A DNA stretch of 64,000 bases. Source: Pseudomonas putida (GTDB lineage: Bacteria; Pseudomonadota; Gammaproteobacteria; Pseudomonadales; Pseudomonadaceae). The stretch lies in contig NZ_BSKJ01000001.1 in assembly GCF_030159595.1 (NCBI RefSeq), positions 682,001 through 746,000 of the forward strand, in the 5' to 3' direction. The notes beneath the pieces were generated by a model. The model did no database searches and was not told where the DNA came from. It saw only the letters and a list, made by a program, of their open reading frames with translations. This document shows positions 9,185-16,835 of this stretch, piece after piece. Position 1 is the stretch's first letter; each line of letters begins with the position of its first letter. Position numbers and translations under genes: made by a program.

Positions 9185-10459
9185 ATGTTCAGTTGGTATC
9201 GCCAGATCACCTCGCGGGAACGCAAAACGTTCTGGGCCTGCTTCGGCGGTTGGTCGCTCGACGCGCTGGAAGTGCAGATGTTCGGCCTGGCCATCCCCGC
9301 GCTGATCGCGGCCTTCTCCCTGACCAAGGGTGATGCAGGCCTGATCAGCGGCCTGACCCTGGTGACCTCGGCGATCGGCGGCTGGCTGGGCGGTACCCTG
9401 TCTGACCGCTATGGCCGTGTGCGTACCCTGCAGTGGATGATCCTCTGGTTCTCCTTCTTCACCTTCCTCTCGGCGTTTGTCACAGGCTTCTACCCGCTGC
9501 TGTTCGTCAAGGCCATGCAGGGCTTCGGCATTGGTGGCGAATGGGCTGCCGGCGCGGTGCTGATGGCCGAAACCATCAACCCGAAATACCGTGGCAAGGT
9601 CATGGGCACGGTGCAGAGCGCCTGGGCCGTGGGTTGGGGCCTGGCCGTGGCGCTGTTCACGCTGATCTACTCGCTGGTGCCGCAGGAGTTCGCCTGGCGG
9701 GTGATGTTCTTCGTCGGCTTGCTGCCATCGCTGCTGATCATCTGGGTACGCCGCAACGTGCCTGAACCGGACAGCTTCCAGCGCTTGCAAAAAGAGAAGG
9801 CCATCCCCGCCAGCTTCTTGCAGTCGATGGCCGGCATCTTCCGCCCGGAACTGCTGCGCGTGACCCTGCTTGGCGGCTTGCTCGGCCTCGGTGCCCACGG
9901 TGGCTACCACGCGGTGATGACCTGGTTGCCGACCTTCCTCAAGACCGAGCGTAACCTCTCGGTGCTGAACTCGGGCGGCTACCTGGCGGTGATCATCCTG
10001 GCCTTCTGGTGTGGTTGCGTGGTCAGCGGCCTACTGATCGACCGCATCGGTCGGCGCAAGAACATCCTGTTGTTCGCGCTGTGCTGTGTGCTCACCGTGC
10101 AGGCCTATGTGTTCTTCCCGCTGAGCAACATGCAGATGCTGTTCCTAGGCTTCCCGCTGGGCTTTTTCGCCGCCGGTATTCCGGCCAGCCTGGGCGCGTT
10201 CTTCAATGAGTTGTACCCGGCCGATGTGCGCGGCGCCGGGGTGGGCTTCTGCTACAACTTCGGCCGCGTACTGTCGGCGGTGTTCCCGTTCCTGGTCGGC
10301 CACATGAGTGAATCGATGTCGCTGGGCAGTGCCATCGGCATCGACGCCGGCATTGCCTATGGCGTGGCTGTGATCGCCGCTCTGTGCCTGCCGGAAACGC
10401 GTGGCCGTAACCTTGAGTCTGCACCTGCCCCGGAAATGGCTGGCGCTGTCACCAAATAA
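9185..10459 (+). CDS. MFS transporter, metabolite/aromatic acid:H+ symporter type
   Basis: A 424-residue permease with about 12 spans. The loop 2-3 motif GGTLSDRYGRVR and the mid-protein GFGIGGEWAAGAVLMAE are typical of the sialate/shikimate/aromatic-acid symporter branch of MFS. A second loop, LLIDRIGRRKN, supports this. The start ATG at 9185 follows AGAAGGATAACAATC. The ends of this gene and of the following amidohydrolase gene are only about 25 bases apart, so the two are probably one transcript: import of a carboxylic compound followed by hydrolysis. The substrate is not predictable from sequence alone. Confidence 0.85.
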   Translation: MFSWYRQITSRERKTFWACFGGWSLDALEVQMFGLAIPALIAAFSLTKGDAGLISGLTLVTSAIGGWLGGTLSDRYGRVRTLQWMILWFSFFTFLSAFVTGFYPLLFVKAMQGFGIGGEWAAGAVLMAETINPKYRGKVMGTVQSAWAVGWGLAVALFTLIYSLVPQEFAWRVMFFVGLLPSLLIIWVRRNVPEPDSFQRLQKEKAIPASFLQSMAGIFRPELLRVTLLGGLLGLGAHGGYHAVMTWLPTFLKTERNLSVLNSGGYLAVIILAFWCGCVVSGLLIDRIGRRKNILLFALCCVLTVQAYVFFPLSNMQMLFLGFPLGFFAAGIPASLGAFFNELYPADVRGAGVGFCYNFGRVLSAVFPFLVGHMSESMSLGSAIGIDAGIAYGVAVIAALCLPETRGRNLESAPAPEMAGAVTK

Positions 10460-10483
10460 CTTCACCTTGTTTGTATGAGAACC

Positions 10484-11317
10484 ATGCCCGACGCTCCTGC
10501 TTTACACCTGACCGCCATCGACAGCCACGCCCATGTCTTCAGCCGTGGGCTGAACCTGGCCAGTGAGCGGCGTTACGCGCCCAGCTACGATGCGCCGCTG
10601 GGCGACTACCTGGGCCAGTTGCTGGCCCAGGGTTTCAGCCATGGCGTGCTGGTTCAGCCCAGCTTCCTGGGTACCGATAACCGCTACTTGCTCAGCGCCT
10701 TGCAAACGGTGCCGGGGCAGTTGCGCGGGGTGGTGATGCTGGCGCAAGACGTCGAGCGCGAAACCTTGGATGAAATGGCCCGGCTGGGGGTGAGGGGCGT
10801 GCGCCTGAATCTCATGGGCCAGGCGTTTCCCGACCTCACCGGTGCTGAGTGGCGGCCCTTGCTGGAGCGTATTGGCGAGCAGGGCTGGCACCTGGAGCTG
10901 CACCGCCATGTGGCGGATATTCCGTCGCTGGTGCGGGCGCTCGAACCTTATGGTCTGGACATTGTGGTAGACCATTTCGGCCGGCCTGATGCCCGCCGAG
11001 GGTTGGGCCAGCCGGGGTTCGCCGAGTTACTGACCCTGGGCGGGCGGGGCAAGGTATGGGTGAAAGTATCGGGTATTTATCGGCTGGAAGGCTCGCCTGA
11101 ACAGAACCTTGCCTTCGCCCGGCAGGCACTGTGCGCGCTGGAAGCGCATTACGGCGCCGAGCGGCTGATGTGGGGCAGTGACTGGCCACATACCCAGCAC
11201 GAGTCGGCGGTGAGTTTTGGTGCTGTTGTGGAGCAGTTCGAGGCGCTGGGTTGTTCGGCGGAGTTGCGCCGGGCGTTGTTGGTGGATACTGCTCGGGCTT
11301 TGTTCGGCTTCGAGTGA
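10484..11317 (+). CDS. Amidohydrolase-superfamily hydrolase (TIM-barrel)
   Basis: A 277-residue cytoplasmic enzyme of the amidohydrolase-2 family, which includes 2-pyrone-4,6-dicarboxylate lactonase and 4-sulfomuconolactonase. Metal and active-site residues are visible: D13-S-H15-A-H17-V, the pair LELHRH near residue 139, VVDHFGRPD near 161, and WGSDWPHTQ near 230. The ATG at 10484 is favoured because GAGA precedes it; an in-frame ATG at 10475 is possible. With the upstream MFS and GntR genes it suggests a small uptake-and-hydrolysis unit for a lactone or amide-type carboxylate. The exact reaction is unknown. Confidence 0.82.
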   Translation: MPDAPALHLTAIDSHAHVFSRGLNLASERRYAPSYDAPLGDYLGQLLAQGFSHGVLVQPSFLGTDNRYLLSALQTVPGQLRGVVMLAQDVERETLDEMARLGVRGVRLNLMGQAFPDLTGAEWRPLLERIGEQGWHLELHRHVADIPSLVRALEPYGLDIVVDHFGRPDARRGLGQPGFAELLTLGGRGKVWVKVSGIYRLEGSPEQNLAFARQALCALEAHYGAERLMWGSDWPHTQHESAVSFGAVVEQFEALGCSAELRRALLVDTARALFGFE

Positions 11318-11426
11318 GGCAGCGCCTGTTCTGGCCATGCTTGCCAGCCAAGGCATTTTCCATGCAGATTTGTGGCCTGACGCGCCCGGCGTGCCTCCAA
11401 TTGAAAAGCCCCCAGGACCAAGGACG

Positions 11427-13304
11427 ATGAGTCATTCCTCGCAATTCACCTTGCTCGGCAAGCGGCGCTTCCTGCCGTTTTTCATCACCCAGTCGCTGGG
11501 TGCCTTCAATGACAACCTGTTCAAGCAGTCGCTGATCCTGGCGATCCTGTTCAAGCTCAGCCTGGGCGACGGTGACCGTTCGATCTGGGTCAACCTGTGC
11601 GCCTTGCTGTTCATCCTGCCGTTCTTCCTGTTCTCGGCGCTGGGCGGGCAATTTGGTGAGAAATTCGCCAAGGACGCGCTCATCCGTGCGATCAAACTGG
11701 CCGAGATCGTGATCATGGCAATCGGCGCGCTCGGCTTCATCACCAACCACCTGGCACTGATGCTGGTGGCGCTGTTCGGCATGGGTACCCATTCGGCTTT
11801 GTTCGGCCCGGTGAAGTACTCGATCCTGCCGCAGGCCCTGCGCGAAGAGGAGTTGGTCGGCGGCAACGGGCTGGTGGAAACCGGCACCTTCCTGGCCATC
11901 CTGGCCGGCACCATCGGTGCCGGGGTAATGATGTCGGCCGACAGCTATGCCACCGTGGTGGCGGGTGGCGTGGTCGGCACTGCAGTACTCGGTTACCTGG
12001 CCAGCCGCTGGATCCCGCGGGCTGCGGCCGCCTCGCCGCACATGCCGCTGGACTGGAACATCTTCAGGCAGTCGTGGGCGATCCTGCGCATGGGCCTGGG
12101 CCAGCCGCCCGCCGTGTCGCGCTCGATCGTGGGTAACTCGTGGTTCTGGTTTGTCGGTGCCATCTACCTTACGCAGATCCCAGCCTACGCCAAGGACTGG
12201 CTGCACGGCGATGGCACGGTAGTGACCCTGGTGTTGACGCTGTTCTCGGTGGGTATCGCCTTGGGTTCGTTGCTGTGTGAACGGCTGAGCGGGCGCAAAG
12301 TGGAGATCGGCCTGGTGCCGTTCGGCTCGTTCGGCCTGACCCTGTTCGGCCTGCTGTGGTGGTGGCATTCGGGCGATGTGCCGGTTGCTGCGGCGCCGCA
12401 CGACTGGCTGGCGCTGTTGGGCCTGGGGCAGGCCTGGTGGATCCTGCTGTCGATCGTTGGCCTGGGCGTATTCGGCGGTTTCTATATCGTGCCGCTGTAT
12501 GCGCTGATCCAGGCGCGCACGGCCGAAGACCAGCGCGCCCGGGTGATCGCGGCCAACAACATCCTCAACGCCCTGTTCATGGTGGTGTCGGCGGTGCTCA
12601 CCATCATCCTGCTGGGGCTGGCAGGTTTCACCATCCCGCAGCTGTTCCTGGTGGTGTCGCTGCTCAACATCGCGGTCAACGCCTACATTTTCAGGATCGT
12701 GCCCGAGTTCACCATGCGCTTCCTGATCTGGCTGCTGAGCCATTCGATGTACCGCGTGCAGCACCGCGATCTGGAACGCATCCCCGATGAAGGCGCGGCG
12801 CTGCTGGTGTGCAACCATGTGTCGTTCGTCGATGCACTGCTGCTGGGCGGGGCGATCCGTCGGCCGATCCGCTTTGTCATGTACTACAAGATCTACAACC
12901 TGCCGGTGCTCAACTTCGTCTTCCGCACTGCCGGTGCCATCCCGATTGCCGGGCGCAATGAAGACGCTGCTACCTACGAACGCGCTTTTTCGCGGATTGC
13001 CCAATACCTGGCCGATGGCGAGCTGGTGTGCATCTTCCCGGAAGGCAAACTGACCGGCGACGGAGAGATCGATGTGTTCAAGGGCGGCGTCAACCGTATC
13101 CTTGAGGAGACGCCGGTGCCGGTGATCCCATTGGCGTTGCAGGGGCTGTGGGGGAGTTTCTTCAGCCGTGACCCGGCCAAGGGCTTCTTCAAGCGACTGT
13201 GGTCGCGGGTGACCATCGTGGCGGGCGCCGCCATCCAGGTGGAGGCGGCGCAGCCAGAAGCATTGCGCGAGCAGGTCAGCCGCTTGCGCGGCAACCTGCG
13301 CTAG
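11427..13304 (+). CDS. MFS transporter / 1-acylglycerol-3-phosphate acyltransferase fusion
   Basis: A 625-residue two-domain membrane protein. Residues 1 to about 410 form an LplT-like MFS domain starting FITQSLGAFNDNLFKQ. Residues about 430-625 form a PlsC-type acyltransferase with the catalytic NHVSFVD (HX4D, near residue 462) and the acceptor-site motif FPEGKLTGDG. In enterobacteria LplT flips lysophospholipid and Aas re-acylates it. Here the flippase-like and acyltransferase parts are joined, but the acyl-ACP synthetase (AMP-binding) part of Aas is absent. A lysophospholipid recycling role is likely but inferred. The start at 11427 follows AAGGACG. Confidence 0.85.
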   Translation: MSHSSQFTLLGKRRFLPFFITQSLGAFNDNLFKQSLILAILFKLSLGDGDRSIWVNLCALLFILPFFLFSALGGQFGEKFAKDALIRAIKLAEIVIMAIGALGFITNHLALMLVALFGMGTHSALFGPVKYSILPQALREEELVGGNGLVETGTFLAILAGTIGAGVMMSADSYATVVAGGVVGTAVLGYLASRWIPRAAAASPHMPLDWNIFRQSWAILRMGLGQPPAVSRSIVGNSWFWFVGAIYLTQIPAYAKDWLHGDGTVVTLVLTLFSVGIALGSLLCERLSGRKVEIGLVPFGSFGLTLFGLLWWWHSGDVPVAAAPHDWLALLGLGQAWWILLSIVGLGVFGGFYIVPLYALIQARTAEDQRARVIAANNILNALFMVVSAVLTIILLGLAGFTIPQLFLVVSLLNIAVNAYIFRIVPEFTMRFLIWLLSHSMYRVQHRDLERIPDEGAALLVCNHVSFVDALLLGGAIRRPIRFVMYYKIYNLPVLNFVFRTAGAIPIAGRNEDAATYERAFSRIAQYLADGELVCIFPEGKLTGDGEIDVFKGGVNRILEETPVPVIPLALQGLWGSFFSRDPAKGFFKRLWSRVTIVAGAAIQVEAAQPEALREQVSRLRGNLR

Positions 13305-13313
13305 GGGAGGGGG

Positions 13314-13631
13314 TTAGCTGGCGCTGACTTTGAGGCCGACCAGGCCGCAGACGATCAGCGCCACGCTGACCAGCCGCACCAGAGCCATGGATTCGCCGAA
13401 CAGGATAATCCCGGCGATGACCGTGCCGACTGCGCCAACGCCGGTCCAGATGGCATAGGCAGTGCCCAGCGGCAGCTCTTTCATGGCCAGGCCCAGCAGG
13501 CCAAGGCTGATGACCATGGCGCCAACCGTGAGTACAGTGGGAATCGGCTTGCTGAAGCCGTCGGTATATTTCAGGCCAACGGCCCAGCCGACCTCGAACA
13601 GGCCGGCGAAGAACAGGATGATCCAGGACAT
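13314..13631 (-). CDS. sugE: SugE/Gdx guanidinium exporter (SMR family)
   Basis: A 105-residue, four-span small multidrug resistance protein. The membrane-embedded essential Glu is in [14 protein letters not shown]. The combination with [17 protein letters not shown] is the signature of the SugE/Gdx branch rather than EmrE. Gdx proteins export guanidinium in exchange for protons. The assignment is strengthened by a guanidine-II riboswitch in the 5' leader, directly upstream. The gene is convergent with the acyltransferase fusion, with a 9-base gap. Confidence 0.93.
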   Translation of the reverse strand: MSWIILFFAGLFEVGWAVGLKYTDGFSKPIPTVLTVGAMVISLGLLGLAMKELPLGTAYAIWTGVGAVGTVIAGIILFGESMALVRLVSVALIVCGLVGLKVSAS

Positions 13632-13654
13632 GTGTGTGTCTCCATCGTTTGAAT

Positions 13655-13710
13655 GATGGGGCCGTCCCCGGAATGGTCACGCGGTGCGTCGTGAGGCCGT
13701 CCTCACAGTG
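13655..13710 (-). promoter_or_regulatory. Guanidine-II (mini-ykkC) riboswitch
   Basis: On the minus strand the sugE leader contains two hairpins with identical ACGG loops. The first is GTGAGG-ACGG-CCTCAC (13691-13706) and the second is GGGG-ACGG-CCCC (13658-13669), the latter about 27 bases before the start codon. Two stems each closing an ACGR tetraloop is the defining architecture of the guanidine-II class, which turns on translation of sugE-type exporters when guanidine binds. A ribosome binding sequence (GATGGAGAC) follows the second stem. Both the motif and the gene it precedes fit. Confidence 0.88.
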
Positions 13711-13999
13711 GACGCCATGGTGCCCAACCGTTCCCCGCGAGGCAAGTTCCCGTTGAGCGCCAGCCGATCAGAATCGGCACAATCCATTGTCATCTCCACC
13801 ATTCAGTCATGTGGTTAAAACGGCAGGCAACGGCGCCCGCCACCGCACACCGAACGTATCTACATGGCAGAACGATACGCAGACAGAAGCTTTTCCTGGA
13901 ACGCTAAAATTATCGGAGGATCAGTCAGCCTCCGCTGGCGGGAAGGCCGGTACGGGCAGAAACATGTCTTTCAGGCCAGCACCGGCACTTCAAGTCACA
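13711..13999. other. Region between sugE leader and rdgC, possible rdgC terminator
   Basis: No gene is supported. On the minus strand a hairpin CGGAGG / CCTCCG (13914-13934) lies after the rdgC stop and is followed by ATAATTTT, so it may act as a weak intrinsic terminator for rdgC. The sugE promoter should also lie in the part nearer 13711, but I could not define clear -35 and -10 boxes. Confidence 0.35.
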
Positions 14000-14920
14000 T
14001 CAGACCCCTTGTGGAATTTCCTCTCCACCCAGCGCCTCGAACAGCACCGGCAGGAACTCGGCGAAGGTCATCATCATCAACTGGAAGCTGGCATCGAACT
14101 GCTGCGCCGCCTCGTCACCACCATCCTGCTCGGCCTGCTCTTGCAGCAGCTCTTCGAACTTCAGGCGCTTGATCACCATCTTGTCGTCCAGGATGAACGA
14201 CAGCTTGTCCTGCCAAGCCAGGGCCAACTGCGTCACCACCTTGCCAGTGCTCAGGTGCAGCTGGATTTCCTCGCCGGTCAGGTCCTGGCGCTTGCAGCGC
14301 ACAATACCGCCGTCTTCGGCGGTGTCGCGCAGTTCGCATTCGTCCAGCACATAGAAGCCTTCGGCGGCCTGTTGCGACTTGACCCAGTCGGTCATGGTCG
14401 CAACCGGTGCAATTTTGACCGTGGCCGGGCGCACCGGCAGCGAGCCCATCACTTCACGCAGGGTCGACAGCAGGTCTTCGGCACGCTTGGCGCTGGCCGA
14501 GTTCACCAGAATCACACCCAGGCGCGGGGCGATGGCGGCGAAAATCATCGAGCGGCGGATGAACGCGCGCGGCAGGAAGGCCTGGATGATCTCGTCCTTG
14601 ATCTGGTCGCGTTCCTTTTTATAGACCTTGCGCATCTGCTCGGTCTCGATCTCTTCGACCTTTTCCTTGACCGCGTCGTTGACCACGCTGCTCGGCAGGA
14701 TGCGTTCTTCCTTGCGCGCGGCAATCAACAGGTACTCGCCGCTGACATGCACCAGGGGAGCGTCTTCGCCTTTGCCGAACGGCGCGACGAAACCATAGGT
14801 GGTCAGCTCCTGGCTGGCGCAGGGGCGGGCCGGCTTGCTGGCCAGTGCGGCTTCCAGCGCTTCAGGCTCGAACGGGACTTCCTGGGTCAGGCGGTAGGTC
14901 AGCAGGTTCTTGAACCACAT
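14000..14920 (-). CDS. rdgC: Recombination-associated protein RdgC
   Basis: A 306-residue RdgC-family protein: a ring-shaped double-strand DNA-binding protein that in E. coli inhibits RecA-promoted strand exchange and in Neisseria affects pilin variation. The N terminus [17 protein letters not shown] is diagnostic, and [15 protein letters not shown] and KRLKFEELL are also conserved. The ATG at 14920 is preferred over the upstream TTG because the AAGGAG lies at a workable distance only for the ATG. It is a single transcription unit with the tRNA cassettes upstream on the opposite strand. Confidence 0.95.
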   Translation of the reverse strand: MWFKNLLTYRLTQEVPFEPEALEAALASKPARPCASQELTTYGFVAPFGKGEDAPLVHVSGEYLLIAARKEERILPSSVVNDAVKEKVEEIETEQMRKVYKKERDQIKDEIIQAFLPRAFIRRSMIFAAIAPRLGVILVNSASAKRAEDLLSTLREVMGSLPVRPATVKIAPVATMTDWVKSQQAAEGFYVLDECELRDTAEDGGIVRCKRQDLTGEEIQLHLSTGKVVTQLALAWQDKLSFILDDKMVIKRLKFEELLQEQAEQDGGDEAAQQFDASFQLMMMTFAEFLPVLFEALGGEEIPQGV

Positions 14921-15086
14921 GAGGGGCAACTCTCCTTAATGCATAAGGCGGGCATTATTCTCCGTGTGGTGATCTGAGGCCAGCCCTGTCACAGGGCCAG
15001 CAGCGGCTTCTGCCTCAAAGAAACACCCGGCAACGCTAGGTCTTTGAAAGGCATAAAGTTTTTTTTGAAAAAAGTTTAAAAAGTGC

Positions 15087-15115
15087 TTGCCAGGGTGCAG
15101 GGCCGTCCGTAGAAT
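15087..15115 (+). promoter_or_regulatory. tRNA promoter, first cassette
   Basis: TTGCCA (15087-15092), a 17-base spacer and TAGAAT (15110-15115) are followed by a GC-rich discriminator (GCGCGCC), typical of stable-RNA promoters under stringent control. An A/T-rich stretch upstream (15058-15083) could act as an UP element. Confidence 0.8.
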
Positions 15116-15135
15116 GCGCGCCACACCGAGACGAA

Positions 15136-15211
15136 GGGTGATTAGCTCAGCCGGGAGAGCATCTGCCTTACAAGCAGAGGGTCGGCGGTTCGATCCCGTC
15201 ATCACCCACCA
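15136..15211 (+). tRNA. tRNA-Val (anticodon TAC), copy 1
   Basis: A 76-base cloverleaf with acceptor GGGTGAT / ATCACCC, anticodon stem TCTGC / GCAGA, loop CTTACAA with anticodon TAC, T arm GGTTCGATCC and encoded CCA. It is identical in sequence to the second copy at 15472. Confidence 0.98.
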
Positions 15212-15224
15212 CTCGATGTATAGC

Positions 15225-15301
15225 GCAGCGGTAGTTCAGTCGGTTAGAATACCGGCCTGTCACGCCGGGGGTCGCGGGTTCGAGTCCCGTCCGCTGCGCC
15301 A
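15225..15301 (+). tRNA. tRNA-Asp (anticodon GTC), copy 1
   Basis: A 77-base cloverleaf with acceptor GCAGCGG / CCGCTGC, anticodon loop CTGTCAC (GTC), T arm GGGTTCGAGTCCC and encoded CCA. It lies 13 bases after tRNA-Val and shares its transcript. Confidence 0.98.
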
Positions 15302-15345
15302 TATTCCACTTCCAGGGCCCACTGAACACCCGGAAGTAACAGAGA

Positions 15346-15371
15346 AAGCGACCTTAGGGTCGCTTTTTTTG
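15346..15371 (+). terminator. Intrinsic terminator, first tRNA cassette
   Basis: The hairpin AAGCGACC-TTA-GGGTCGCTT is followed by a T tract. It ends the first Val-Asp transcript. Confidence 0.9.
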
Positions 15372-15421
15372 TGCCTGAAATTTGATGTTTGATCAAAGTT
15401 TGAAAAAACTGCGATAAGTGC

Positions 15422-15450
15422 TTGCCAGAGCTGCAAGTCGCCCGTAGAAT
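15422..15450 (+). promoter_or_regulatory. tRNA promoter, second cassette
   Basis: TTGCCA (15422-15427), a 17-base spacer and TAGAAT (15445-15450) with the same GC-rich discriminator as the first cassette. The duplicated unit therefore carries its own promoter. Confidence 0.8.
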
Positions 15451-15471
15451 GCGCGCCACACCGAGAGACAT

Positions 15472-15547
15472 GGGTGATTAGCTCAGCCGGGAGAGCATCT
15501 GCCTTACAAGCAGAGGGTCGGCGGTTCGATCCCGTCATCACCCACCA
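15472..15547 (+). tRNA. tRNA-Val (anticodon TAC), copy 2
   Basis: This 76-base tRNA is identical to the copy at 15136-15211, including the encoded CCA. Confidence 0.98.
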
Positions 15548-15560
15548 CTCGATGTATAGC

Positions 15561-15637
15561 GCAGCGGTAGTTCAGTCGGTTAGAATACCGGCCTGTCACG
15601 CCGGGGGTCGCGGGTTCGAGTCCCGTCCGCTGCGCCA
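15561..15637 (+). tRNA. tRNA-Asp (anticodon GTC), copy 2
   Basis: This 77-base tRNA is identical to the copy at 15225-15301, at the same 13-base distance from its tRNA-Val. Confidence 0.98.
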
Positions 15638-15681
15638 TATTCCACTTCCAGGGCCCACTGAACACCCGGAAGTAACAAAGA

Positions 15682-15708
15682 AAGCGACCTAAGGGTCGCT
15701 TATTTTGT
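15682..15708 (+). terminator. Intrinsic terminator, second tRNA cassette
   Basis: The hairpin AAGCGACC-TAA-GGGTCGCTT is followed by a T-rich run (TATTTTG). It differs from the first copy only in the loop and in the T tract. Confidence 0.88.
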
Positions 15709-15724
15709 TTCTGCATTCAGGGCG

Positions 15725-16495
15725 TCAGCGTTCTTCCTCCCGCAACGTCAGCACCTCAAACCCGTCTTCAGTCACCGCCACCGTATGCTCCCATTGCGCT
15801 GACAGGCTGTGGTCTCGGGTAATCACCGTCCAGCCATCTTTCAGCTCTCGCGTCCCACGCCCACCCTGATTGATCATCGGCTCGATGGTAAACACCATCC
15901 CCGGCTTCAGCTTCATGCCCATGCCGCGCTGACCAATGTGCAGTACCTCAGGCCCTTCATGCATCTGCTGGCCAATCCCGTGCCCGCAATACTCGCGCAC
16001 CACGCTGTAACCCGCCGCCTCGGCATGGGCCTGGACGGCATGGCCGATATCGCCCAGCGTGGCCCCGGGGCGCACCTGTTCGATACCTTTCCACAGCGCC
16101 TCGTAGGTGGTGTCGACCAGGCGCCGGGCGTCATCGCTGATTTGCCCGATGCAGTACATCTTCGACGAGTCGGCGATGTAGCCGCCTTGCTCCAGGGTGA
16201 TGTCGACGTTGATGATCGAGCCTTCTTTCAAGACTTCATCGGCTTTGGGGATGCCATGGCACACCACATGGTCCACCGAGGTATTGAGCGAGTAGGGGAA
16301 GCCGTACTGGCCCTTGCTCGCTGGCCGCGCCTTGAGGGTATTGACGATGAATGCATCGGCGCGGTCGTTGATCTGCAGGGTGGTGACGCCGGGGCGGATG
16401 AAGCTGTCGAGGTCGGCGAACACCTGGGCCAGCAGTTGGCCGGCGCGGCGCATCAGGTCGAGTTGGGCGGGGGTTTTGAGGATCACCTGGGACAT
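15725..16495 (-). CDS. map: Methionine aminopeptidase, type I
   Basis: A 256-residue enzyme that removes the initiator Met from new proteins. The five metal ligands of the family are visible: Asp in NVDITLE, Asp in IADSSKMY, His in GHGIGQQMHEGPEV, Glu in FTIEPMIN, and Glu in QWEHTVAVTEDG. The start MSQVILKTPAQLDLMRRAG matches the usual N terminus; an in-frame ATG 21 bases upstream (MSHCPPP) is possible, and neither has a clear ribosome binding site. Gammaproteobacteria usually have another map near rpsB, so this is probably the second paralogue. Confidence 0.88.
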   Translation of the reverse strand: MSQVILKTPAQLDLMRRAGQLLAQVFADLDSFIRPGVTTLQINDRADAFIVNTLKARPASKGQYGFPYSLNTSVDHVVCHGIPKADEVLKEGSIINVDITLEQGGYIADSSKMYCIGQISDDARRLVDTTYEALWKGIEQVRPGATLGDIGHAVQAHAEAAGYSVVREYCGHGIGQQMHEGPEVLHIGQRGMGMKLKPGMVFTIEPMINQGGRGTRELKDGWTVITRDHSLSAQWEHTVAVTEDGFEVLTLREEER

Positions 16496-16580
16496 GGGGG
16501 GAGGGCAGTGGCTCATGTTGGAATGTGCCCCAGCATAGCGCCAGGGGGTATGAGGTTGCCACTGGATGGTGCGTAGCCTG

Positions 16581-16683
16581 TGCCGGCCCTTTCGCGGGCA
16601 AGCCCGCTCCCACAGGTACAGCACCGCCCTCAGGCCTTGTGATATCCCTGTGGGAGCGGGCTTGCCCGCGAAAGGGCCGGCAC
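16581..16683. repeat. Inverted pair of P. putida-type REP elements
   Basis: Two copies face each other: one contains CCCTTTCGCGGGCAAGCCCG followed by CTCCCACAGG, and the second is its reverse complement after about 35 bases. The pair lies between the divergent map and nasA genes. Confidence 0.9.
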
Positions 16684-16719
16684 AGCTGGCCTATTAATTG
16701 CTGACTAACCCCTCACCCA

Positions 16720-16812
16720 GGGCTATCAACGTCGACAGCCCACAAAACCTCACGACAAAGGCGCCGTGTTGCCCCGCTTGCTTCAGCAAGCCGGGGCAGC
16801 CGGCGCCTTTTT
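16720..16812 (+). promoter_or_regulatory. nasA leader with ANTAR-type hairpin and terminator (attenuator)
   Basis: A stem GGGCT / AGCCC (16720-16741) encloses ATCAACGTCGA. It is followed at 16757-16812 by a strong terminator: AAAGGCGCC pairs with GGCGCCTTTTT, with an inner GCCCCGCTTGC / GCAAGCCGGGGC stem. The terminator sits in the leader, 24 bases before the start codon, so transcription must be antiterminated for nasA to be expressed. NasT-type ANTAR proteins do this for nitrate assimilation operons in related bacteria. The shared motif with the nirB leader supports common control. Confidence 0.72.
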
Positions 16813-16835
16813 GCGTTTCCAACAGGAGCCCGCCC

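Larger units (their letters stand above)
15081..15704 (+). repeat. Tandem duplication of promoter-tRNA-Val-tRNA-Asp-terminator
   Basis: Two direct units with a period of about 336 bases each contain promoter, tRNA-Val, tRNA-Asp, a 44-base linker and terminator. The tRNAs, their spacer and the linker (CATATTCCACTTCCAGGGCC onward) match almost base for base. Divergence is concentrated in the promoter spacer, the leader just before tRNA-Val and the terminator loop. Confidence 0.92.

Noticed and set aside
10836..13004. 722-residue minus-strand frame opposite the MFS/acyltransferase fusion
   Set aside because: Composition is dominated by Gln, His, Arg and Asp, as in a shadow. The plus-strand frame has clear family motifs.
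13787..14977. 396-residue plus-strand frame over rdgC
   Set aside because: It is antisense to a clear RdgC and has shadow-like composition.
15136..15637. Genomic island inserted at a tRNA
   Set aside because: No integrase, no displaced tRNA 3' end and no direct-repeat boundary beyond the cassette itself.
15121..15640. Possible CRISPR-like direct repeats
   Set aside because: The repeats are two tRNA cassettes with cloverleaf folds, promoters and terminators.
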